A stretch of 64,000 nucleotides of DNA. Source: Sphingomonadaceae bacterium (GTDB taxonomy: Bacteria > Pseudomonadota > Alphaproteobacteria > Sphingomonadales > Sphingomonadaceae). Numbering within the stretch: the first letter of the stretch is position 1; every line of letters starts with the position of its first letter. Under the pieces are notes generated by a model. It saw only the letters and a program-made list of their open reading frames with translations, did no database searches and was not told the origin of the DNA. The translations under genes and the position numbers were made by a program. Below are positions 19,601 through 26,193 of this stretch, one piece after another. The stretch lies in contig JANYGC010000099.1 in the NCBI GenBank assembly GCA_025359425.1, positions 1 through 64,000 of the forward strand, read 5' to 3'.

Positions 19601-20020
19601 TCAGGCCTTCGACTTCATCGACTTAAGCACTTCGACCTGGTGATCGCGCGACCATTTTGAGCAGGTCAGCGTTTTGCTGGTCTGTTGGTCCGCGGGTTCA
19701 GCTTTGTAATCTTTGAACATCTTGCCGGTCATCGTGCGCCGCTGATCACCGGCAGGCTGCATGCTGAGTCGGCCAAGATAGTACGATTCTTCTTCGAGCG
19801 TGCTGGTCACCATGTCGCGCGCTTGCTCGCGCTCCTGCTCCGATTTGGAAGCGTCGTTGGCGATAGTCTTCGAAGCCGACAGCTGCAGGGCCAGACGCAC
19901 CACGCAACCCAAATCGCCGCCCGGAACCGGCGCCTCGCCCACTGCGGGCTGGTTTGCGGCAAGCGCCGGCGCGGCCATCAGCGAAAATGCGACTGCGGCG
20001 CTCGCCATACGATAGTGCAT
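19601..20020 (-). CDS. Small exported hypothetical protein
   Basis: This 139-residue protein has a clear Sec signal peptide (MASAAVAFSLMAAPALA) and a helical, charged mature part containing two cysteines (LGCVVRLAL and TLTCSKWS) that could form a disulfide. GGGGGGA about 8 bases before the ATG is a good ribosome binding site. No family is recognised. It lies between rplY and pth in the same orientation and 7 bases from pth. Confidence 0.72.
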   Translation of the reverse strand: MHYRMASAAVAFSLMAAPALAANQPAVGEAPVPGGDLGCVVRLALQLSASKTIANDASKSEQEREQARDMVTSTLEEESYYLGRLSMQPAGDQRRTMTGKMFKDYKAEPADQQTSKTLTCSKWSRDHQVEVLKSMKSKA

Positions 20021-20124
20021 GAATCGGTCCCCCCAAATGCAAAGCCGGACCGCGTTGCCACGGCCGGGCTGAACATTGGCTTACATTTCGAACTGGTCAA
20101 CCACCGGGCCGACCAGCTCAGACC

Positions 20125-20745
20125 TTATTCCTCGGGGGCAGCTTCGGTCGTGGCGTTGTCGCCGGTTTCGCTGCGCAGGCCCGACGGTGCGATGATCGTG
20201 GCGATGGTGAAATCGCGGTCGGTGATCGCCGAGACCGAACCCGTGGGCAGGGTCACGTTGCTGATGTGGATCGAATCGCCGATATCGAGCCCGGTGACAT
20301 CGATCTGGATGTCTTCGGGCATCTTGTCGGCATCACAGATCAGTTCGAGCTCGTGGCGGACAATGTTGAGCACGCCGCCGCGCTTCAGGCCGGGCGAGTC
20401 CTCTTCGTTGATGAACAGCACCGGCACGTTGACGTGGACAGTCGAATCCTTCGAGAGGCGGAGGAAATCGGCGTGGAGCGGACGGTCGGTGACCGGGTGG
20501 AAGGCAACGTCCTTGGGGAGCGTACGCAGTTTCTTGCCGCCCACTTCGATCTCGACGATCGAGTTCAGGAAGTGGCCGGTGCCCAGCTGCTTGATCAGCA
20601 ACTTTTCCTCGACGTGGATCGCCAGGGGCTCTTCTTTGCCGCCGTATACAACGGCAGGAACGCGGCCTTCACGACGCAATGCACGGGAGGCTCCCTTGCC
20701 AGCCCGTTCACGCGTCTCGGCCGGCAGGTTCAGCGTATCGCTCAT
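20125..20745 (-). CDS. rplY: 50S ribosomal protein bL25, long (CTC) form
   Basis: The 206 residues comprise the 5S-rRNA-binding L25 domain ([29 protein letters not shown]) and a C-terminal TL5/CTC beta domain ([19 protein letters not shown]), ending in an acidic tail. The protein binds 5S rRNA on the large subunit. It heads a leftward cluster with pth and ychF. Confidence 0.95.
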   Translation of the reverse strand: MSDTLNLPAETRERAGKGASRALRREGRVPAVVYGGKEEPLAIHVEEKLLIKQLGTGHFLNSIVEIEVGGKKLRTLPKDVAFHPVTDRPLHADFLRLSKDSTVHVNVPVLFINEEDSPGLKRGGVLNIVRHELELICDADKMPEDIQIDVTGLDIGDSIHISNVTLPTGSVSAITDRDFTIATIIAPSGLRSETGDNATTEAAPEE

Positions 20746-20868
20746 GGTACTTGCCTTTCAAAACTCTGGATTGATAAAATTCACCGTCATGCCTCCAGGG
20801 ATGACCATATACGGGAAGCGCGCGCCGTTAGCGGCAATGGCGCTGGATTGCAACACTGTTGGGCCGGG

Positions 20869-21744
20869 CTACTGCAGCCGGGTGACCTTGTAACCGCGCG
20901 CGGTGAGCAGCGCAGGCAGACCGTCCTGCCCGACCAGATGCGCCAGGCCGACCGCAACGAACGGGTGCTTGCCGCGCGCCAGATCGGTGCCAAGCCGCGC
21001 CGACCAGGCGTGGTTGCGCCGCAACAGCAGGGCATTGCGCAGCTCCGGATTGTTCAGGAATTCCGCATTGGTTTCGGTGTCGACCACGGCGAGGTCGCCT
21101 TGCGCCCAGGCTTGCTCGAGCTTGCGCATTTCGCTCTGCTCATCGGGGGCTTCGCGCAATGCGGCCGCGAGCAATGCGCGCTGGGCCGGTTCGGGCAGCT
21201 GGTCGAAGATCGCGAGTTGCGCTGCCGCACCTTCGAATTCCTCGACCGGCTTGGAATAGCCGCGAACCAAGGCGCGGTCGATCCCATTGCCGCTATCCGA
21301 TTGCCCCGCTGCCATCGCCGCGTTCTGCAGCATCAAGGCGGCGGCCCAGCTTTCATAGCGGTCAAGCTCGCCCGGTTTGAACCCGTCCTGCTTGAAGGCA
21401 GTGTCCAGCTCGTCGTGCAGGTCATTTGGGATGCGCTCGGCGAGGGGCGGCAAGCCGGGACTGGTCGCGAGCGCGGCAAAGGCCTTCGCCGTGCCTGCAT
21501 CGTCCTCGATATTGGCAACTTCGAGCAGCAAGCGGTCCGATGCCGCCAAGGCCGCGTCGACCTTCGCCGAATGCCAGTTCACCGGCTGCGGCAGCGCGTG
21601 GATCGTGCCGAACAGCCAGGCCTTCTGCCCGTTCGGCCCCTCGACCAGCCACAGCGCCGGGCGGACCTCGGCGGGTTTGCTGCAAGCGGCCAGCGCCAGT
21701 GCAGCCAGCCCGGTCAGGACCAGTCCGCGCAGCTTACTGGACAC
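20869..21744 (-). CDS. TraB/GumN-family lipoprotein, copy 1
   Basis: This 291-residue protein has a lipoprotein signal (LAALALAACSKPAE) followed by a GumN/TraB domain with the FGTIHALP motif and the C-terminal VAVGLAHLVGQDGLPALLTARGY. TraB-like proteins resemble TIKI metalloproteases, but bacterial GumN function is uncertain. It overlaps the upstream paralogue by 11 bases, so the pair are co-translated duplicates that have diverged strongly. Confidence 0.88.
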   Translation of the reverse strand: MSSKLRGLVLTGLAALALAACSKPAEVRPALWLVEGPNGQKAWLFGTIHALPQPVNWHSAKVDAALAASDRLLLEVANIEDDAGTAKAFAALATSPGLPPLAERIPNDLHDELDTAFKQDGFKPGELDRYESWAAALMLQNAAMAAGQSDSGNGIDRALVRGYSKPVEEFEGAAAQLAIFDQLPEPAQRALLAAALREAPDEQSEMRKLEQAWAQGDLAVVDTETNAEFLNNPELRNALLLRRNHAWSARLGTDLARGKHPFVAVGLAHLVGQDGLPALLTARGYKVTRLQ

Positions 21745-22675
21745 GAACCGCCTTGATGCCGTGCTGGGACAGCACGTCCTGCACGCTGCCCTTGCCGCCC
21801 AGATGCCCTGCGCCGACCGCGATGAACACCGTCCCGGGCTGCTTCATCCGGTGCTCGATCCAGCCCGCCCAGTTGCGGTTGCGGCTGAAGATCAGCGCCT
21901 CGGCCAGCACCGGGCTGTCGCTGTCGGCGTTAAGCTGCGCCGCCAATGCGGCGGCATCACCGCGCGACCAGCTGCCGACCATCGCCGCAATCTCGGCATT
22001 GATCTGCGGCAAAGCCTCGAGCACGCTGCCGAGATACTCAAGCTGCTGCGCGTCATTCAGCACATCGAACTGGCCGAACTGGAAGTCCGCCGTCTCCAGC
22101 CCGCCGCGCGCACGGCCAAGCTGGGTGGCGCGTTTGGTCAGCGAGTTTTCCGCGCCCGATTCGATATTGTAGCCCGCCCGCTGCAATTGCAGGATCGGCA
22201 AGGTTGCCGCCGTCACCCACGGCTTCTTGCGGTCGAACAGCGCGACCGGCAGCCCGAGCGAGGTCAGCGCTGCCTCCAGCTGGCCGCGCTCTTTCTCGCC
22301 CATCATCCGGCGCAGGTTCTTGTCCGCGGGCAGGGTGCCGTGGCGCAGCAAGGCCGCCGCGATGTCGCCCGGAGGCAGATCGGGCAGCTCGGTCATCAGG
22401 GTGTCAGAATGATCGAGCGCATCGGCCAGCGGGCCGTTGAGCCAGTCGATCCCGGGCGGGAGCAGGTGGATCGTGCCGAACAGGTAAATCGTGGTGTCGT
22501 GGTCCGACACCTTCCACAGCGCCGGATGGGCTTGGGCATCTGGCGCAGCAGCGACCGGCGCAGTGACGACCGGTGCAGCGACGACCGGTGCGGCTTGCTC
22601 GGCGGGGGCACTCACACTCCCGGTGAGCGCGATCAGGGCCGCCATGGGCGTCAGCAGGCGTTTGAGAAGGTTCAT
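21734..22675 (-). CDS. TraB/GumN-family exported protein, copy 2
   Basis: This 313-residue protein has an N-terminal signal peptide without a clear lipobox, an Ala/Val/Pro-rich linker (APVVAAPVVTAPVAA) and a GumN/TraB domain with YLFGTIHLLPPG and FIAVGAGHLGGKGSVQDVL. The His-containing FGTIH and GAGHLGG motifs are the likely metal-binding positions. It is the first gene of the pair and diverges from glyQ over 88 bases. Confidence 0.9.
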   Translation of the reverse strand: MNLLKRLLTPMAALIALTGSVSAPAEQAAPVVAAPVVTAPVAAAPDAQAHPALWKVSDHDTTIYLFGTIHLLPPGIDWLNGPLADALDHSDTLMTELPDLPPGDIAAALLRHGTLPADKNLRRMMGEKERGQLEAALTSLGLPVALFDRKKPWVTAATLPILQLQRAGYNIESGAENSLTKRATQLGRARGGLETADFQFGQFDVLNDAQQLEYLGSVLEALPQINAEIAAMVGSWSRGDAAALAAQLNADSDSPVLAEALIFSRNRNWAGWIEHRMKQPGTVFIAVGAGHLGGKGSVQDVLSQHGIKAVRVQ

Positions 22676-22763
22676 GGGCGGGTCCTAACCGCCCAAATCC
22701 TCACAGTCGATGAACGAATGCGCATATTGACCGGGTGGGGCCCATCCGCCAAAGCCCCGCACG

Positions 22764-23666
22764 ATGAGTGAGACTGTCGGCCCGCTGAGTTTCCAGGACA
22801 TGATCCTGCGGCTCCACGCCTTCTGGAGCGAACAGGGCTGCCTGATCCTCCAGCCCTATGACATGCGCATGGGCGCGGGGACTTTCCACCCGGCGACCAC
22901 GCTGCGCGCGCTCGGCCCGGAACCGTGGAAGGCCGCTTACGTCCAGCCGAGCCGGCGGCCCACCGATGGCCGCTATGGCGAGAACCCCAACCGGCTGCAG
23001 CATTATTACCAGTACCAGGTGATCCTCAAGCCCAACCCCGCGAACCTGCAGGAGCTGTACCTCGCCAGCCTCGCCGCGATCGGGGTCGATCCGCTGGCGC
23101 ACGATATCCGCTTTGTCGAGGACGATTGGGAAAGCCCAACTTTAGGCGCCTGGGGGCTGGGCTGGGAAGTCTGGTGTGACGGGATGGAAGTCAGCCAGTT
23201 CACCTATTTCCAGCAGGTCGGCGGGTTCGATTGCAAGCCGGTTGCAGGCGAGCTCACCTATGGTCTCGAACGCCTCGCGATGTACATCCAGGGCGTCGAC
23301 AACGTCTATGACTTGCGCTTCAACGACGCGGGGGTCAGCTACGGCGACGTCTTCCTCAAGAACGAGCAGGAGATGTCGAAGTACAACTTCGAGGTCGCCG
23401 ACACCGCCAGCCTGTTCGACGGCTTTGCCAAGGCCGAGGCCGAATGCCAGCGCTGCCTCGATGCGCAAATCCCGCTCGCCGCCTACGAACAGGCGATCGA
23501 GGCGAGCCACCTGTTCAACCTGCTCCAGGCGCGCGGCGTGATCTCGGTCCAGGAACGCGCCAGCTACATCGGCCGCGTGCGCGATCTCGCCAAGGGCAGC
23601 TGCCAGGCGTGGATCGGCAAGAACGAAGCGCAGTGGCAGGCGGATTACCCGGAGTGGGTGTTGTGA
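22764..23666 (+). CDS. glyQ: Glycyl-tRNA synthetase alpha subunit
   Basis: This 300-residue catalytic subunit of the bacterial alpha2beta2 glycyl-tRNA synthetase shows [53 protein letters not shown] and [13 protein letters not shown], all family hallmarks. Length is normal. It is followed, across a 117-base repeat element, by the beta-subunit gene glyS. Confidence 0.97.
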   Translation: MSETVGPLSFQDMILRLHAFWSEQGCLILQPYDMRMGAGTFHPATTLRALGPEPWKAAYVQPSRRPTDGRYGENPNRLQHYYQYQVILKPNPANLQELYLASLAAIGVDPLAHDIRFVEDDWESPTLGAWGLGWEVWCDGMEVSQFTYFQQVGGFDCKPVAGELTYGLERLAMYIQGVDNVYDLRFNDAGVSYGDVFLKNEQEMSKYNFEVADTASLFDGFAKAEAECQRCLDAQIPLAAYEQAIEASHLFNLLQARGVISVQERASYIGRVRDLAKGSCQAWIGKNEAQWQADYPEWVL

Positions 23667-23678
23667 GCGGCTACCCTA

Positions 23679-23795
23679 AGATCCTCCCCCACTGGGGGAG
23701 GTGCCCCGCAGGGGCGGCGGGGGCAAGCCGCGCGACCTCACGGCCCCCCACCGTCAGCGCTGCGCGCTGCCACCTCCCCCAAAAGGGGAGGATCT
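23679..23795. repeat. Interspersed repeat, family A copy 1, between glyQ and glyS
   Basis: The 117-base element has perfect 11-base inverted ends (AGATCCTCCCC and GGGGAGGATCT) and an internal GC-rich centre. A related 123-base copy with ends AAATCCTCCCC/GGGGAGGATTT lies at 58176-58298 and shares the inner sequence GTCAGCGC-TGCGCGCTGCCACCT with few changes. Its right end supplies the GGGGAGG that acts as the glyS ribosome binding site. Confidence 0.9.
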
Positions 23796-23798
23796 AGG

Positions 23799-26072
23799 AT
23801 GCCTGACTTCCTCCTTGAACTGCGCTCCGAAGAAATCCCCGCGCGGATGCAGGACGATGCTCGTCAAAATTTGAAGCGCTTGTTTGAAGCCGAACTCGCA
23901 AATGCAGGGATCAAACCGGATAACATCGCAACGTACGCCACGCCTAGACGTCTGACTTTGATCGCGTACGGCCTGCCGCTCGAAACGCTGGCAGCTAGTG
24001 AAGAACTGAAAGGGCCTAAGACTTCGGCTCCGCCTCAAGCGTTGGAGGGGTTTCTCCGTAAGAATGGCTTGACGCAAAGCCAGCTCGTTGATTGCGACGG
24101 GGTTTATTTCGCGACGATCGATGAACCTGGACGTCGAACCGCAGACATTCTCGCCGAAGCAATCCCGGCGATCATCCGTGCGTTTCCTTGGCCCAAATCA
24201 ATGCGTTGGGGCGGCGCATCCGCATCAACCGAAATGACACGTTGGGTTAGGCCGTTGCAAGGTATCGTTGCCCTTCTTGGTGACAATATCGTCCGTTTTG
24301 AAGTCGCTGGTGTGCTAAGCGATTGTCAGACAATTGGACATCGCTTCCTCCATTCCGGCCCAATCACAATCACGAGTGCCAATTCGGATGAGTATGAGGA
24401 CAAACTGCGTAACGCCTTTGTCATCGTCAATCAGGAAGAACGGCGCGCTATCATCTACGAAGGTGCGCAGAGAGCTGCCGCCGATGCTGGTCTAATATTG
24501 GTTCAAGACCCGAGCCTCGTGGATGAAAACGCCGGCCTCACCGAATGGCCAGTGCCTCTGCTCGGGCGCTTTGACGAAGCCTTCCTCGATGTGCCGCCCG
24601 AAGTGATCCAGCTGACCGCGCGGACCAACCAGAAGTACTTCATCTGCCGCGAACGCACGCCTGAGGGTGCAGAGCAGGGCAAGCTCGCCAACGCCTTCAT
24701 CTGCACCGCCAACATCGTCGCTACCGATGGCGGCGCGGCCATCGTCGATGGCAACCGCAAGGTGCTGGCGGCGCGGCTGGCGGATGCGCGGTTCTTCTGG
24801 GAACAGGACCGCAAGAAGACGCTGAGCGAACACGCCGAGGGCCTCGCGCGGATTACCTTCCATGAGAAGCTGGGAACGGTCGCCGACAAGGTCGAGCGGG
24901 TGGCCAAGCTGGCACGGTGGCTGGTTGAGGAAGGCATTGTCACTGAAACTCCCCTCCCCGGTGGGGAGGGGTTGGGGGTGGGGGTTCCCACCTCGCAGGC
25001 GTCGAACACCCATCCCCAACCCCTTCCCTCAAGGGAAGGGGCTTTGCTGGCCGACCAGGCCGAACTCGCCGCACGGCTGTGCAAGGCCGACCTCGTCACC
25101 GAAATGGTCGGCGAATTCCCCGAACTGCAAGGCGTGATCGGCGGTTACTACGCCGCGGACGAAGGCTTGCCCCAAGCCGTCGCGGAGGCGATCCGCGATC
25201 ACTACAAGCCGGTCGGGCAGGGCGACGATGTGCCCACCGCGCCGGTGACGGTGGCGGTGAGTCTGGCGGATAAACTGGATACGCTTTGCCAGTTTTTCCT
25301 AATTGATGAGGCTCCTACAGGTTCAAAAGATCCGTTTGCGCTGCGACGTGCTTCGCTGAGCATCATATCCCTCATCCTCAGTAACAACTTGCGCTTCCGT
25401 CTACAGGATGTGCTGATCAAGGCCGTCGAAGATGATTTGGCGAAGTTTGAAGTAGTTTGGTTCGGCAATCTCGAAACGAAGCTTGCCTCGTTCCTCGCCG
25501 ACCGCCTCAAAGTCCAGCAACGCGAAGCCGGCGTGCGGCACGACCTGATCGACGCGGTGTTCGCGCTCGGCGGGGAGGACGATCTGGTCCGCCTGCTCGC
25601 CCGGGTCCATGCGCTGCAGGCGTTCATCGGCACCGAGGATGGCACCAACCTGCTCGCGGGGTACAAGCGCGCGGCCAATATCCTCAAGAAGGAGGGCTTC
25701 ACTGCCCCCCTCCCCGGTGGGGAGGGGCTGGGGGTGGGGGTTCCACCGCTGGCGTCGAACCCCCATCCCAACCCTTCCCCAACGGGGAAGGGCTTTAAAG
25801 AAACGCTTTCCTACACCCCCGAACCTGCGGAAAAGGCGCTGATGGATGCGCTTTCAACTGCCGGGCCGCAGGCCGCCGCTGCCGTTGTGGCCGAGGACTT
25901 CGCCGGGGCGATGGCTGCGCTGGCCACCTTGCGCTCGGCCGTTGATGCGTTCTTCGATGCCGTGACGGTCAACGATCCCGAGCCTGCGAAGCGCGAAGCC
26001 CGGCTCGGCTTGCTGGCGCGGTTCCGTGACGCGGTTCACGGAGTCGCCGATTTCTCGAAGATCGAGGGGTAA
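23799..26072 (+). CDS. glyS: Glycyl-tRNA synthetase beta subunit with two in-frame repeat insertions
   Basis: The 757-residue beta subunit begins MPDFLLELRSEEIPARMQ, the normal start, and contains TEWPVPLLGRFDEAFLDVPP and LCKADLVTEMVGEFPELQG. Two segments of about 33 residues are foreign to the family: one near residues 384-417 (PLPGGEGLGVGVP, HPQPLPSREG) and one near 636-667 (PLPGGEGLGVGVP, HPNPSPTGKG). Both are translated copies of a palindromic repeat, in the same frame. Removing them gives about 690 residues, the usual size. Bases about 23860-24540 and 25270-25480 are visibly poorer in GC than the rest. The subunit helps bind tRNA-Gly. Confidence 0.96.
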   Translation: MPDFLLELRSEEIPARMQDDARQNLKRLFEAELANAGIKPDNIATYATPRRLTLIAYGLPLETLAASEELKGPKTSAPPQALEGFLRKNGLTQSQLVDCDGVYFATIDEPGRRTADILAEAIPAIIRAFPWPKSMRWGGASASTEMTRWVRPLQGIVALLGDNIVRFEVAGVLSDCQTIGHRFLHSGPITITSANSDEYEDKLRNAFVIVNQEERRAIIYEGAQRAAADAGLILVQDPSLVDENAGLTEWPVPLLGRFDEAFLDVPPEVIQLTARTNQKYFICRERTPEGAEQGKLANAFICTANIVATDGGAAIVDGNRKVLAARLADARFFWEQDRKKTLSEHAEGLARITFHEKLGTVADKVERVAKLARWLVEEGIVTETPLPGGEGLGVGVPTSQASNTHPQPLPSREGALLADQAELAARLCKADLVTEMVGEFPELQGVIGGYYAADEGLPQAVAEAIRDHYKPVGQGDDVPTAPVTVAVSLADKLDTLCQFFLIDEAPTGSKDPFALRRASLSIISLILSNNLRFRLQDVLIKAVEDDLAKFEVVWFGNLETKLASFLADRLKVQQREAGVRHDLIDAVFALGGEDDLVRLLARVHALQAFIGTEDGTNLLAGYKRAANILKKEGFTAPLPGGEGLGVGVPPLASNPHPNPSPTGKGFKETLSYTPEPAEKALMDALSTAGPQAAAAVVAEDFAGAMAALATLRSAVDAFFDAVTVNDPEPAKREARLGLLARFRDAVHGVADFSKIEG
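24949..25045. repeat. Family B repeat inside glyS, copy 1
   Basis: The left part forms a near-perfect hairpin (CCCCTCCCCGGTGGGGAGGG), and the outer arms pair again through GGGGTTGGGGGTGGGGG and CCATCCCCAACCCCTTCCCT. The length is a multiple of three in effect, since the glyS frame stays open on both sides. It encodes PLPGGEGLGVGVP and HPQPLPSREG. Confidence 0.9.
25702..25797. repeat. Family B repeat inside glyS, copy 2
   Basis: This second copy of the same palindrome (CCCCTCCCCGGTGGGGAGGG, then CCCATCCCAACCCTTCCCC) lies 750 bases downstream in the same orientation and reading phase. It encodes PLPGGEGLGVGVP and HPNPSPTGKG. The flanking GlyS sequence (ANILKKEGF and EPAEKALMDAL) is normal. Confidence 0.9.
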
Positions 26073-26141
26073 CAGGTCCCTGGTCCGGAGTGTCATCCGT
26101 TCAAGAATATGTTTGTTTTCAAATGATTGAATCGCATAAAC

Positions 26142-26171
26142 AGGGTGACACCGTGTCACTTGTGTCACCCT
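26142..26171. promoter_or_regulatory. Inverted repeat upstream of ppdK, candidate operator
   Basis: AGGGTGACAC and GTGTCACCCT are perfect 10-base inverted arms separated by 10 bases, and the spacer holds another GTGTCAC. The block lies 22-52 bases before the ppdK ATG in an otherwise AT-richer spacer. It could be an operator; lack of a following T-run argues against a simple terminator for glyS. Confidence 0.55.
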
Positions 26172-26193
26172 AGCCGACGGGAAACTGCGCAAA

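Noticed and set aside
20266-21756. 496-residue plus-strand ORF
   Set aside because: It is the antisense of rplY and a GumN gene and crosses their intergenic gap without its own signals.
22676-22763. T-box or riboswitch before glyQ
   Set aside because: The 88-base spacer is too short and shows no conserved aptamer motif.
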